Source of the DNA: Comamonadaceae bacterium PBBC1
GTDB lineage: Bacteria > Pseudomonadota > Gammaproteobacteria > Burkholderiales > Burkholderiaceae_C
DNA length: 64,000 nucleotides
Assembly (NCBI GenBank): GCA_002256145.1
Contig: NKIP01000007.1
Span: 62,001-126,000, forward strand
Reading direction: 5' to 3'
A program made the position numbers and the translations under genes. This document shows, one piece after another, positions 18,832 to 30,500 of the stretch (position 1 is the first letter of the stretch; the number at the start of each line of letters is the position of its first letter). The notes under the pieces were generated by a model. That model worked only from the letters and a program-made list of their open reading frames with translations. It did not search any database and was not told the origin of the DNA.

Positions 18832-20051
18832 AAATCCTGTTCATCCACCAGAACTTTCCGGGGCAATACCGTGCACTGGCCCCCTCCATGGTCAAACTCG
18901 GCCATGAGGTCATGGCCATCTCCAGCCGCAAAGAAACCAGCATCCAGGGCATCCCCAACATTTGCTACGACAGCCCGCGCAACTCCAGCAAAAACATCCA
19001 CCCCTGGCTGCAATCCACCGAAGCGGCCATCATCCGGGGTCAAGCGGTGGCCCGATCGGTTGAGCTGCTCATGAAAAACGGCTTTGTGCCTGACGCCATC
19101 GTCGGCCATGCGGGCTGGGGCGAAATGCAATTCGTGCGCCAAGTGGCACCGCAGGCCCGCATCACCAGTTTTTGCGAATATTTCTACCATGGCCAAGGCA
19201 GCGATGTCGACTTCGACCCCGAGTTCCCCGCCGCCCCAGACGCCATGCTGCGCTGCCATGCCCGCAACCTGCACCTGACCTCGGCCCTGGTGGACTCGGA
19301 CGTGGGCCTGTCGCCCACCGAATGGCAAGCGAGTCAGTTTCCCGACTTTTTGCGCCAACGCATCGAAGTCTGTCACGACGGCATCGAAACCGACCGCCTG
19401 ACACCTCACAAAGAAGCCTGGATCAAGCTGGGGCGCGACAACATCAAGGCCCAGCTGGGCGATGAAATCATCACCTTCATCAACCGAAACCTTGAGCCCA
19501 TGCGCGGCTACCACAGCTTCATGCGGGCCCTGCCCCATATCCTGGCCGAAAGGCCCAAGGCCCGGGTGATCTTGCTCGGCGGCAACGAGGTCAGTTATGG
19601 ACCGGCCCCGGCCACCGGCGGCGGGTACAAAGCCCAATTTTTGCGCGAAGTGCAAGACAAAATCGACCTCTCGCGCGTGCACTTTGTCGGTCAAGTGCCC
19701 TACGGCACCATGGTCAACATGCTGCGCATTTCGGCCGTGCATGTGTACCTCACCGTGCCCTTTGTGCTGTCTTGGTCCATGCTTGAAGCCATGAGCCTGG
19801 GCTGCTGTGTTGTGGGCTCGGCCACCCCACCGGTGCAAGAAGTCATCACCCATGGCCAAAACGGTCTGCTGGTGGACTTTTTTGAGCCCAAAGCCATTGC
19901 CCAACAAGTCTGTGAAGTTCTGGCACGCCCCAAAGACCACCAAGAGCTGCGCCGAGCCGCCCGGGCCCATGTGGTCCAGCACTACGACTACCAAAGGGTT
20001 TGCCTGCCTCGCCACCACCGCATCATCACCGGGCAGTCCATGCCCGCATGA
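18828..20051 (+). CDS. GT4-type glycosyltransferase
   Basis: 407 residues, GT-B fold. The N-terminus MKILFIHQNFPGQYRALAPSM with VGHAGWGEMQFV and FCEYFYHGQGSDVDFDPEFP is typical of the Glyco_trans_4-like acceptor domain. The donor domain has FINRNLEPMRGYHSFMRALPHIL, VHFVGQVPYGTMVNMLR and VYLTVPFVLSWSMLEAMSLGCCVVGS, where the E-x7-E pattern is reduced to S-x(n)-E. Third gene of the operon. Possibly acts on a protein-bound glycan started by the GT41 enzyme downstream; that is inference. Confidence 0.85.
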   Translation: MKILFIHQNFPGQYRALAPSMVKLGHEVMAISSRKETSIQGIPNICYDSPRNSSKNIHPWLQSTEAAIIRGQAVARSVELLMKNGFVPDAIVGHAGWGEMQFVRQVAPQARITSFCEYFYHGQGSDVDFDPEFPAAPDAMLRCHARNLHLTSALVDSDVGLSPTEWQASQFPDFLRQRIEVCHDGIETDRLTPHKEAWIKLGRDNIKAQLGDEIITFINRNLEPMRGYHSFMRALPHILAERPKARVILLGGNEVSYGPAPATGGGYKAQFLREVQDKIDLSRVHFVGQVPYGTMVNMLRISAVHVYLTVPFVLSWSMLEAMSLGCCVVGSATPPVQEVITHGQNGLLVDFFEPKAIAQQVCEVLARPKDHQELRRAARAHVVQHYDYQRVCLPRHHRIITGQSMPA

Positions 20052-23000
20052 GCCCACCCCTTAAGCCGCCCATGTCCGAAAGCATTCAGGCCCAAGCGCT
20101 CTTTGCGCTGGGCGTCCAACTGCACGCCAATCGCCATCTCGACGGCCAGCAAGCGCTGGCGGTGTTTGAGCAAGCGCGGCAACTGAGCCCCCACAACGCC
20201 GACATCCTGAACGCCTTGGGTGCGGTGCTCTCGCGCATGGGCCGTGATGAGGCCGCCATGGCCTATTTTGAGCAAGCCTTGGCCCAAAAACCGCAGCACC
20301 CTGACGCCCTGGACAATCTGGCCGGTCTGCTGCACCGAACCCGTCGCTACGCACAAGCGGCCGAACATGTTGAGCGCTGGCTCGCTCAGGCCCGTCATCC
20401 CGCCAAAGAGGCCCCCTACATGCTCGGGCGTCTGGCCTACACACGCCGCCTCATGGCCGACTGGACCGACGACGCACAAAGGCAACAGGCGCTGCGCCTG
20501 GCACTGCGCACCAGCGAGCGCAGCGTCTTGCCTTTTGAATTTCTGGGCTTCAGCGACGAACCCGCCGAACACCTCAACTGCGCCCGTCAATTGGTGCAAG
20601 ACCGTCACCCCCCTGCCGTGCCCCTTTGGACACGCGAGCGCTGGAAAAACCCACGCATCCGCGTGGCTTACCTGTCCAACGATTTTTGCAACCACGCCAC
20701 CGCCGTGCTGTTGGCACGCGTGCTTGAACTGCATGACCAAAAACGTTTTGAGATTTTTGCCCTGTCCTGGAGCCCTTTGCAAGACAGCATGCAAGAGCGC
20801 ATCCGCGCCGGAGTCGAGCATTTTGTCGACATCTCTGGCCAAAGCGACACCCAAGTGGCCCAGTGGATGGCCGGGCAACGCATCGACATTGCCGTCGACA
20901 TCAAAGGCTTTGCCAGCAACTACCGGCTGGGCATCCTCGCGCACCGCCCCTGCCCCATCCAAGTCAACTACCTGGGTTACCCCGGCTCCTTGGGCGCCCC
21001 CTACATCGACTACCTGATCGCCGACCCCCACGTCATCGCCCCGGCCGACCGACACCACTACAGCGAGCACCTGGTGCGCCTGCCGCACAGCTACCAAGCC
21101 AATGACCCTTTGCGCCAAGTGGCCACGGCATGCCCCAGCCGCGCCGCACTGGGCCTGCCCGACAAAGGTCCGGGCACCCAGGGCTTTGTGTTTGCCTGCT
21201 TCAACAACAGCTACAAAATCACCCCTGAAGTGTTTGCGCAATGGATGGGCATTTTGCAAGACACCCCGGGCAGTGTGCTGTGGTTGCTCCAGGCCAACGA
21301 CCAAGTCGAAGAGCGATTGCGCCAACACGCCGCAACGCTGGACGTGGACCCGCAACGCTTGGTGTTTGCACCCCGTGTGCCGACACCGGAACACCTGGCC
21401 CGGCACGTTCACGCCGACCTGTTTTTGGACACTTTTCCGGTCAACGCCCACACCACTGCCGCAGACGCCCTGTGGATGGGCCTGCCCGTGCTCACACGCT
21501 ATGGGCGCAGTTTTTCCAGCCGTGTGGCCCTGTCTTTGCTTCATGGCTGCCAATCCCCCGACACAGGTGCAGCGCCAAGCGTCGATCTGGTCAACACCTT
21601 GGCCGTCGACAAGGCCGCCGACTACGCCACCCGCGCGGTGGCCTTGGCCCAAAATCCACCCCTTCTGCACAGCCTGCAGCAGCACCTCAAAACCGAGCGC
21701 GAACACCTGCCGCTGTTTGATGCTGCCTTGACCTGTCAGCACCTCGAATCGGGCTACCTCGCCATGTGCCAACGCTGGCAAAACGGCTTGTCACCGGCCG
21801 ACATCACGGTTGCGGCCACGCCGGTCCATCGCCTGCAGCACAGCGCACCCGACAAGGGTCCAACCCAGGAACCCATGCCCCCCTCCCGTGTTCTGGCCAC
21901 GCCTTCAGCCCCTGCTGAGGTTTCAAAGCCTGCGCCCGATCTGAACCCCGATCTGCACCCTTCCCAGCCCACCCCGACCGAGTCGGCCAAACCAGCGTCC
22001 GTGCCCAGCCCGATGGCCACGCCACAGCAACTGCAAGCCCAAAGTTTGAGTCTGCTGCAAGCGGGCCAAACCGACGCCGCGCTGCGCGTGTTTGACCTGG
22101 CCCTCAACCAACGCCCGCAAGAATCGGCTCTGTGGCAAGCACGCGCCCACACCGCCTTGCGCCTGCCCCAAGCCCAGGCACGCGAACAAGCCCTGAGCGA
22201 TCTGCAACACGCCCTGGAACTGGCCCCGGACAATGAACGCCTGCGTTACGAACTGGCGCTCACCCTCGAACAATCTGGCCAGCCCTTGGCCGCCTGCGAA
22301 CACCTCACGCAACTCGAAAGCCTGAATCCGCACAAGCCCGAGTACCCGCTGCTGCACATTCGGCTGCGCCGCCAACTGGCCCAATGGCCCCAAGCCCTGG
22401 CCCTGTGCCAAGCCTGGACCACACGGCAAGCCCAGCACAGCACAGCTTGGGTGCAACAAGCCTCGGCCCACCTGGCTTTGCAACAAAACGAGCAAGCCAT
22501 GGCCTGCACCCTGCAAGCCCTGGCCCTGCAAAAAGACAACGCCGAAGCCCTGAACCTGCGCGGGATGCTGAGCCGGGCCAACGGCCTGCCCACCCCACAA
22601 GCCCTGAGCGACTTTGAACAAGCCCACGCACAAGACCCCGACAACCCGTATTACTTGTCCAACATCGCCATCACACACGACGAGCTCGGCCAACTGGCAC
22701 TGGCCCTGCCTTGGTGGCGTCGCTTGCTGGACTTGCCCGCGCCCCCCGGCGGCCATGCTCCACCCGTCCTGCTGCTGCAAGCCCACGGGGCACAACAAGT
22801 CGACGACTTGCCACGCCAGTTGCAACTGCTGCAAGAAGCCACCCAGCGCCTGCCCGATGACTTTGAGGCCTGGCTGCAATGCGGGCACTGCTGCACGGCG
22901 CTGGGCCTGGACCTGCAAGCCCAACAAGCTTATGCCCAGGCCCTGCGCATCGCGCCCAACAACGTCCACGCCCTGTCGGCACTCATGCGAGCAGAACGCT

Positions 23001-24331
23001 GCGTGGCGGACTGGAAGCACCACGATGAACGCTTGGCACAAGTGCTTAAAGCTGCCACCGACAGCGAGACCCCGGTCAACCCCTTTTTGATGACCATCAT
23101 CAGCGACGACCCGCTGCTGCAAAAACGCGCCAGCGTGCTCGAATCGGCGCAAATCGGCCAACACATCAAGCCCTGGGCTTTCCCGAAAAACACCACCGGC
23201 ACCCCCGCCAAAGAACGGCTGCGCATCGGCTACTTTTCGGCCGACTTTCACGACCACGCCACCAGTTACCTGATGGCGCAAATGCTCGAATCACACGACC
23301 GCCAGCGGTTTGAAATATTTGCCTACAGCTTTGGCCCCAACGCCAAACAACACGCCTACCGCCAACGCCTGGAGCGTGGTGTTGAGCACTTCTATGAGGT
23401 CAGCGCTCTGGGGGCACGCACCATTGCGCGCCTGGCCCGATCACACGGCATCGACATCGCCGTCGACCTCAAAGGCCACACCCGACAAGGACGCCCCCAG
23501 ATTTTTGCCTGGCGCGCAGCACCGGTGCAGGTGAGTTACATCGGATTTCCGGGCACCCTGGGCTCGCCCTGGATTGACTACGTGGTGGGCGACACCAGCG
23601 TTATCCCCCCGGGGGACGAGGTGCACTTCACCGAACAAGTGGTTCGCCTGCCCGGTTGCTACCAAGCCAACGACACCCACAAAAGCGTGGCCACCCCCGG
23701 CATGACCCGGGCGCAAGCCGGCTTGCCCGACAAAGCGCTGGTGCTGTGCTGCTTCAACAGCACCTTCAAAATCAGCCCCGAGCTGTTTCAGGTCTGGCTG
23801 CGCATCCTCGGTCAAATACCTCATGCCGTGCTGTGGCTGTTTGACAAAAACCGCCAAGTGCAAGACACGCTGCGCCAATACGCCCAAGCCCAAGGCATTG
23901 CACCCGACAGGTTGGTGTTTGCCGCATTCGCCCCCTTGGCCGAGCACCTGTCACGCTACCGATTGGCCGATCTGTTTCTGGACACCGCGCCCTACAACGC
24001 GCACACCACGGCCAGCGATGCCCTGTGGGTGGGCTTGCCGGTGCTCACCCTGACAGGACGCAGCTTTGCCTCTCGCGTCGGTGCCAGCCTCTTGACGGCG
24101 CTCGATCTCCAAGAACTGATCACACACAACTTGAGTGATTACGAAAACCTGGCCCTGAAACTGTGCAAGGACCCCAAAGCCTTGGGTCGACTGCGCCAAC
24201 GCGTGACCCACAGCCCCAAGCGATCGGCCCTGTTTGACGGCAGACTCCTGGCCCGTCTGATGGAGTCGGCTTACACCCAAATGGCCCACCGACAAGCCCA
24301 AGGCCTGCCCCCCGAAGGTTTTCAGGTCTAA
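20048..24331 (+). CDS. Double TPR-GT41 (O-GlcNAc-transferase-like) glycosyltransferase
   Basis: 1427 residues with two complete copies of TPR domain plus GT41 (OGT/SPINDLY) catalytic domain. TPRs occupy about 10-200. GT41-A, at about 201-577, has NDFCNHATAVLL, IAVDIKGFASNYRLGI, VNYLGYPGSLGAPYIDY, FNNSYKITPEVF and LDTFPVNAHTTAADALWMG. A Pro-rich linker (581-657) leads to more TPRs (658-1050). GT41-B, at about 1057-1424, has ADFHDHATSYLM, VDLKGHTRQGRPQI, VSYIGFPGTLGSPWIDY, FNSTFKISPELF and LDTAPYNAHTTASDALWVG. Both copies keep the His of DFxxHxT, the Lys of FN..(Y/F)KI and the NxHTT donor loop, so both look active. The known role of the family is cytoplasmic transfer of a sugar to Ser/Thr (or Asn for HMW1C relatives) of protein. 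The ATG overlaps the previous stop. Confidence 0.92.
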   Translation: MSPPLKPPMSESIQAQALFALGVQLHANRHLDGQQALAVFEQARQLSPHNADILNALGAVLSRMGRDEAAMAYFEQALAQKPQHPDALDNLAGLLHRTRRYAQAAEHVERWLAQARHPAKEAPYMLGRLAYTRRLMADWTDDAQRQQALRLALRTSERSVLPFEFLGFSDEPAEHLNCARQLVQDRHPPAVPLWTRERWKNPRIRVAYLSNDFCNHATAVLLARVLELHDQKRFEIFALSWSPLQDSMQERIRAGVEHFVDISGQSDTQVAQWMAGQRIDIAVDIKGFASNYRLGILAHRPCPIQVNYLGYPGSLGAPYIDYLIADPHVIAPADRHHYSEHLVRLPHSYQANDPLRQVATACPSRAALGLPDKGPGTQGFVFACFNNSYKITPEVFAQWMGILQDTPGSVLWLLQANDQVEERLRQHAATLDVDPQRLVFAPRVPTPEHLARHVHADLFLDTFPVNAHTTAADALWMGLPVLTRYGRSFSSRVALSLLHGCQSPDTGAAPSVDLVNTLAVDKAADYATRAVALAQNPPLLHSLQQHLKTEREHLPLFDAALTCQHLESGYLAMCQRWQNGLSPADITVAATPVHRLQHSAPDKGPTQEPMPPSRVLATPSAPAEVSKPAPDLNPDLHPSQPTPTESAKPASVPSPMATPQQLQAQSLSLLQAGQTDAALRVFDLALNQRPQESALWQARAHTALRLPQAQAREQALSDLQHALELAPDNERLRYELALTLEQSGQPLAACEHLTQLESLNPHKPEYPLLHIRLRRQLAQWPQALALCQAWTTRQAQHSTAWVQQASAHLALQQNEQAMACTLQALALQKDNAEALNLRGMLSRANGLPTPQALSDFEQAHAQDPDNPYYLSNIAITHDELGQLALALPWWRRLLDLPAPPGGHAPPVLLLQAHGAQQVDDLPRQLQLLQEATQRLPDDFEAWLQCGHCCTALGLDLQAQQAYAQALRIAPNNVHALSALMRAERCVADWKHHDERLAQVLKAATDSETPVNPFLMTIISDDPLLQKRASVLESAQIGQHIKPWAFPKNTTGTPAKERLRIGYFSADFHDHATSYLMAQMLESHDRQRFEIFAYSFGPNAKQHAYRQRLERGVEHFYEVSALGARTIARLARSHGIDIAVDLKGHTRQGRPQIFAWRAAPVQVSYIGFPGTLGSPWIDYVVGDTSVIPPGDEVHFTEQVVRLPGCYQANDTHKSVATPGMTRAQAGLPDKALVLCCFNSTFKISPELFQVWLRILGQIPHAVLWLFDKNRQVQDTLRQYAQAQGIAPDRLVFAAFAPLAEHLSRYRLADLFLDTAPYNAHTTASDALWVGLPVLTLTGRSFASRVGASLLTALDLQELITHNLSDYENLALKLCKDPKALGRLRQRVTHSPKRSALFDGRLLARLMESAYTQMAHRQAQGLPPEGFQV

Positions 24332-24357
24332 AAGCCGCAGGCAACACATTGGATTTT

Positions 24358-24380
24358 GGCAGGAGCCAGCAGCGCTGGCC
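24358..24380. repeat. Partial REP-like element
   Basis: The stretch GGCAGGAGCCAGCAGCGCTGGCC begins like the larger element 66 bases further on (GGAGCCAGC...CTGGC) and forms a short internal hairpin. It appears to be a decayed or half copy of that palindrome. Confidence 0.45.
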
Positions 24381-24445
24381 CCGCCAAAGATCACGAATTG
24401 ACAACGTGGGGGGCCGGATGGTGAAGGGGCATTTCATCTGGTTTT

Positions 24446-24519
24446 TGTAGGAGCCAGCCCTGCTGGCGATGGCGACGGTGGTGCGCGATGGTTCATCGCC
24501 AGCAGGGCTGACTCCCACA
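24446..24519. repeat. REP/BIME-like long palindrome between convergent genes
   Basis: The arm at 24446-24471 (TGTAGGAGCCAGCCCTGCTGG...) pairs with the arm at 24494-24519 with two mismatches in 26 positions, around a 22-base loop. Sequence style (TAGGAGCCAGC..CTGGCGATGG) and place, between two convergent genes, match REP/BIME elements of Pseudomonas and Comamonadaceae. It may also end transcription from both sides. No REP-associated transposase is in the window. Confidence 0.7.
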
Positions 24520-24540
24520 GGGGCGCTCATCGCTCACAGG

Positions 24541-24587
24541 AAAAAATACCAACAAATCCCGACCTGCAAGGGCATGGCAGGTCGGGG
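24541..24587 (-). terminator. Terminator of the giant adhesin gene
   Basis: A perfect 10-bp stem (24558-24567 with 24577-24586) is followed, on the minus strand, by ATTTGTTGGTATTTTTT, a T-rich tail. It lies just after the adhesin stop codon. Confidence 0.75.
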
Positions 24588-24596
24588 CTTGTGGCG

Positions 24597-27500
24597 TCAA
24601 ATGCCGGTGAAGGCAATGTCGGTGTCGATCAGCAACATCATGCCGTTGAAGGTGGCGTTGCCACTGCCAGCTTGCCAGATCTGGTAGGTCTGGCTGCCCC
24701 GGAAACCGTTGTTGAAGGTGATCAGGCCCGTGGCATCAGACGTTGCCGTTTCACCAATGTCAAAGGTACCGTTACCGTTGAAGTCCATGCTGATGCTCTT
24801 GGCCGAGGTCAACTTGTTGAGCGCATTGACCGCGCCCACCGCCAAACCAAAGGAGGACATGTCGATCGCATCACCGGCATTGCCATCAATCATCAACATC
24901 GCCGTGGCCGCCGTCATGTCGGTCAAGTCCAGCACGTCCTGCGCCGCCAGCTTCAGGGTGTTGTTGCCGGCACCGGTCAAATCAATGCGCTCAACAGAAA
25001 CCCAATTGGCATTGGCATGGATGGCTGCAGTCAAGTCCAGCGCTTGGTTCACACCCGTGAAGAACACGGCGTCAATGCCCGCACCACCATCGACCGTATC
25101 GGCGGCCGTGAGGTCCGACGCCCAAGTGGCGTCGTAGACAAACAAGTCAGAACCCGTACCCCCCTGAACCCAATTGGCACCATCGCCCATGGTGATGGTG
25201 TCGTAGCCCGCGCCACCCACCAAAGTGTCGTTGCCCACGCCACCGTCCAGACGGTCATCGCCCAGGCCGCCGTCCATGCTGTCGTTGCCACCATCACCCA
25301 TCAGATAGTCGTTGCCGTCACCGCCAAAGACATAGTCAGCACCTGCGCCGGCCGACACGTAATCGTCTGCGCCACCTGCGTTGATGCTGTCCACCGCAGC
25401 ACCTGCATAAATCGTGTCTTTGCCATCGGTGGCCAGCACCGAGACGTCGTCACCGAAGATGGTGTCTCCCAAAGTATCGGCCCGCATGTCGATGTAGTCG
25501 TCTGCAGCGCCGCCCCAGACCGTGGTCGAGGTTGGCCCGCCATTGCTGACAATGCGGTCATTGCCCGCGTCGCCATAGACCCGAGCGCCGCCGCCGAAGC
25601 CCAACGTGTCATCCCCATCGCCACCCCGCAAGGTATCGGCACCTGCAGCGCTGAACAGGCTGTCGTTGCCGCTGCCACCGTCCAGCCAATCAGAGCCTGT
25701 GCCTGCGACCAAGGTATCGTTGCCATCGTCACCAAAGGCATAGATGTAGGCCGTGCCCGAATGCAGTAACTGGTCATCGCCTGCACCGCCGCGCAAAGTG
25801 CCGTAACCCGAAGAGGTCACCACGTCGTTGCCGTCCCCTGCATCTACCGTGTCGGTGCCAGAGAACACGGCAATCGTGTCATTGCCCGCCCCGCCTTTCA
25901 TGGTGTCAGCTCCAGTGCCACCGACCATGGAGTCGTTGCCCAAACCGCCGTCCATGACGTTGGTGCTGCCGCCGGTGGATGACAAGGTGTCGTTGCCTGC
26001 GCCGCCCGTGATCGAGTTGTTGACGTAACTACCTGCGACATAGGCAAACACCTGGTCATCACCATCACCTGCATCCACAATTTGATACTCGTTGTAAGTT
26101 TGAGTAAACGGGTTGTAACCGTATGAGCCACCTACATAAATGGTGTCGTTGCCAGCACCCGCAAAAACCGTATCCACGCCGAGTTCATCAAGTCGACCGC
26201 CAGTTACATCGATGAAGTCATTGCCAGAACCTGAAATAACACTTTCCGCAGAAGTATTTCCATATGTAGCACTCTTAATGTAATTGTTACCATCTCCCGC
26301 GTTGATCAAACCGGGCAGGAAATACGAAGAGGGACTGACATAGATGCGGTAATAATTTCCGTACGCATAACTGTAAGATCCGCCCATAAAACCGACGATG
26401 GTGTCGTTTCCAGAACCACCTGTGACTGAGGCCGAGTAACTGGTTGTGCCCACCATATCCACTAAGTTGTTTCCATCGCCAGCATTGACCAGTTCGTAAT
26501 ATCCCCCCCCGGTGTAAATCGTGTCATTACCAGAACCAGCCACAACCGTATCGGTGGCACCGTCGTTGCTGCCACGCCAGTCCTTGCCCACGTCAATGTA
26601 GTTGTCGCCTTGCAAGTCGCTCACATAGTCGGCACCCGCCCCGGCCAGAATGGACGAGTTGCCACTGCCGCCCCAGATCTTGTCAGCCCCCGCATCGGTG
26701 AGGATGTGCTCAAAACCTTTGACATAGTCAATGTAGCTGCTGCTCTGAATCGTGACCACCTGATAAGAGCTTGAGCCACCTTCCAGCGACACATAAACGG
26801 GATAGCCTTGCGACTGGTAAGACAACCAATCCTCGCCTGCGCCACCGTCCAAGGTGTCCTGGTCATTGACATCAATGGTGTTGGGACTGCCGTTGACCGT
26901 GTCATTGCCAGCTCCTGCGAGGATGTAATCCCTGCCGTTGCCCGTCCAGATCGAGTCGTTGCCACTGCCGGTGATGACGGTTTCGTTCCAAGTGGTGTTG
27001 CCCAAGCTGGTCAGGTTGTTGAAGGTGACGTTGCCGTTGCCAAACTTCCACACATCGATGTAGCTGACCCGGTCGATGCCGGTGCTGCCGCCCGAAATGG
27101 TCAAGTCGGTCTGGGTGGTGCCCAGCACCGAGTAGTTGCCGTTGTAGGCACTCAGGTCCAGGGTGTCGGCGGGGCCAGCGTTGCCGGTGTCGCCGCCGGT
27201 GTAGGTGTCGTTGCCCAGTTCGGCCTGGAACAAATCGGCACCTGAGCCGCCCACCAGGCTGTCGTCGCCGTCCTGGCCATACAGGGTGTCGTTGCCGCCA
27301 ATGGCCTGCAAGGTGTCAGAGCCCAGACCACCGATCAGGTAGTTGGCATTGCCATCGCCCACCAGGTTGTCCGCGCCGGTACCGCCCATGAGGTTTTCGA
27401 TGCCGCGCAAGGTGTCCACACCATCGGCACCCGAGGTGGTGGCCGAGCCGGGTGTGGCACTGCTCAGGGACACGGTCACACCGCCGCTGGCGTTCGAGTA

Positions 27501-30500
27501 ATCGGCCCAGTCGGCCGTACCCGCTTCGCCGTCCAGCCAGTCGTTGCCCACGCCACCGGTCAAAGTGTCGTTGCCCGTACCCGCCAGGATCGAGTCGTTG
27601 CCTGCGCCGCCTTTGATCCAGTTGTCGGCCGTAGAACCCACGATGGTGTCGTTGCCTGCGCCGCCGACAACGTGCTCAAAATTGGTCACCACATCGCTAC
27701 CCAAGGCGGTGCTGGTGAACACGCCGCTGGTCAGGTTGACGTTGACCGATGCGGTGCCCAGACTGGCATCACCGAAGTCCAACCAGTCGTTGCCTGCACC
27801 GCCATCCAGGGTGTCATTGCCTAAACCACCGCGGATGGTGTCGTCCCCGCCCAGGCCATTGATGCTGTCGTTGCCCGACATCGCGTCAATGAAGTTGGCT
27901 TTTTCGTCGCCGGAGTAGTTGTCGTTGCTCGGCGTCAGGGTGGTGGGGTATGTGACCTCGATGCCCTGCTTGACCGCCAAAGTGTCGTTGCCCGACACCA
28001 CGGCGTTGGAGTACAAATCGTATGTGGCGCCGCCAATCACGGTGGTGGTGCCGGTGCCCATGGACGACCAACCGGCCGCCAAAAACACCTTGCCGTTGTC
28101 ACCGTCGATGCGCAGCAAAGAAGCCGTGCCTGCGCCGCTGCCCAGGAACTCGACCGTTTCCAGTGAGTCGCTCAGGTTCAACTGGTTCAGGCCGTTGCCC
28201 AGGTCAATCACCTCGATCTTGCTGATGGGCGCGGCCACTCGGGCGCTGACGCCATTGATGCCATAGACGTTGAAGGTCTGGTTGAAGCCGGTCAGACGCA
28301 AAACATCGGTGCCCATGCCGCCGTCGAGGGTGACGTTGGTGAAGTCCTGGCCGATGTTTTCGAAGGTGATGGTGTCGTTGCCCGCACCACCAATGACCTG
28401 ACTGCCTGCGCTGGTGACGATGCTGTCGTGGTCCGAGCCACCCACGATCAGGTCGGCACCACCGCCACCGATCAGGGTGTTGTTGCCCGCGCCGCCGTTC
28501 AAGGTGTCGTTGCCCAGGCCACCGTTCAGGATGTTGGCCAAGGCATCGCCGCCCAGGTAGTCGTTGGACGCGCCGCCCATGACGTTTTCAACCGAGCTCA
28601 GCAGGTCGTTGCCCGCGTTGCCGGTGGCGGTGCCCGCCACCAGGTCCACCGTGACGCCGAGGTTGTTTTCCGAGTACACCGCCCAGTCATTGCCCGCGCC
28701 GCCTTCCAACGTGTCGCTGCCTTGGCCGCCTTGCAGGGTGTCGTCGCCAGCGCCGCCCACGAATCGGTTGTCGGTCGCATCGCCCACCATGGCATCGGCG
28801 TAGGCTGTGCCCATCACGTTTTCGATTTGCGACAAGGTGTCCACACCGCCGCTGCCGTCTGCAGCAATCGAGGTGGCCAGGTTCAGGTTCAGGCCGCTGG
28901 GCGCTGCGCTGAAGTCGGCCCAGTCGGTGTTGGTGCCACCGATCAAGTAATCGTCGCCAATGCCGCCGGTCAGGGTGTCGTTACCAGAGCCGCCGTCCAG
29001 CGAGTCGTTGCCGGTACCGCCGCTCAGCGAGTCATTGCCTGCACCGCCCAAGAGCGTGTCGTTGCCCGCTTCACCCAACAAGATGTTGTCGGAACCGTCA
29101 CCGCCGATGTTGTCGTTAGCGGCGCTGCCCACGATGTTTTCAATGTTGCGCAGTTTTTCTGCTGTGCCACCATCGCCATCGGTGAAGATCGCGTCGCTCG
29201 CACCGGTCAGAGTGCCGATCACGGCGCCCGAAGCCGCGCTGTAATCCATCCAGTCGATGCCGCCACCGCCGTCCACACTGTCGTTGCCAAGGCCACCAAT
29301 CAGGGTGTCGTTGCCCAAGCCGCCGTCCAGGCTGTCGTTGCCTGCGCCGCCGGACAAGATGTTGGCCTGTGCGTCACCCACCAAGGTGTCGTTGCCCGCA
29401 CCGCCCATGACGTTTTCAAAACCGACGATGCTGTCGATGCCAATGTCGCCACCGCTGGCCACGCCAGCGGCCAGGCTCAGGCTGAAGCCCAAAGCCGAGG
29501 CGCTGTAGTCCAGCGTGTCCGAGCCATCCAGGCCGTTGTAGTCGTCGTTGGTGCCGGTGCCACGGGTCAAGGCGTTGATCTGGTCATTGCCCGTGGTGCC
29601 CATCAGGCCCCAGCGGATCGAGATGTCCTTGTTGTCACCAAAGTTGGACAAACTGGGGATGGTCGCGGTGGTCGAGGTGTTGCCCGCCAGATCGGTCAGA
29701 ACCACCTTGACGATGTCGACCACATTCAGGTCGGTGGTCGACTCATTGGAGCCCACGGTATAAGTGCCCGTCAACGTCGAGCCATTGGCTGCAGCGGTGA
29801 CCACCACCTTCTGGCCGGTGTCGAACTTGACGATCATGTAAGAGCCCGCCACCACGGCTTCGTTCAGGTTGATGGTGACGTTCAGGGTGTCGCCCACACC
29901 AAATCCGCCTGTAGCCGTGAGGATGTCGTAGGCCGCATTGGGGCTGGTGCTGGTGATATTGCTGATGCCAGCGCCGGTGGTGTCACGCACAAAGCTGAGC
30001 GTGGTGTTGGGGCTGATGTTGCCAAACTCATCGATGCGGCGCACACGCAGGTCGTAGGCACCGTCCACGGTGGGTGCGGTGTAGCTGCTGGTCCAGGTGA
30101 AGCCATCCAGACTGAACTCGAAGGTGTCGGTCGAGGCAGCGTCGGTCACGCCCACGGCGCTCACATTGGTCAGCTTGTCACTGCTGCTGTAACCCGAGTC
30201 CATTTGCAACACGATGCTGGGGGCCAGCGCCGCGTTGTTGTAGTCAAAGCTGAAGGCGGTGGCGTTGCTGTTGTTGCCGGCCAGGTCCTTGATGCGAACC
30301 AAGAGGTTGTTGGGGCCGGTCTGGGCGTTGAAGGAGCTGGTCCAGGTGATGCCGCCGTCAATGCTGTACTGGTAGGTGTCGCCAACGCCGGTGTTGCCGC
30401 CGGTGATGACCAGCGTGGGATCGTTGGTTTTTTTGTCGCTGGCATTCACACCGTTGTCATCGTACAGGGCCACCACGGGTGCGTTGGGCGCGGTGATGTC

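Noticed and set aside
19988..21781. 597-codon minus-strand frame opposite the GT41 gene
   Set aside because: The sense strand has full GT41 motifs in frame; the minus frame is a shadow.
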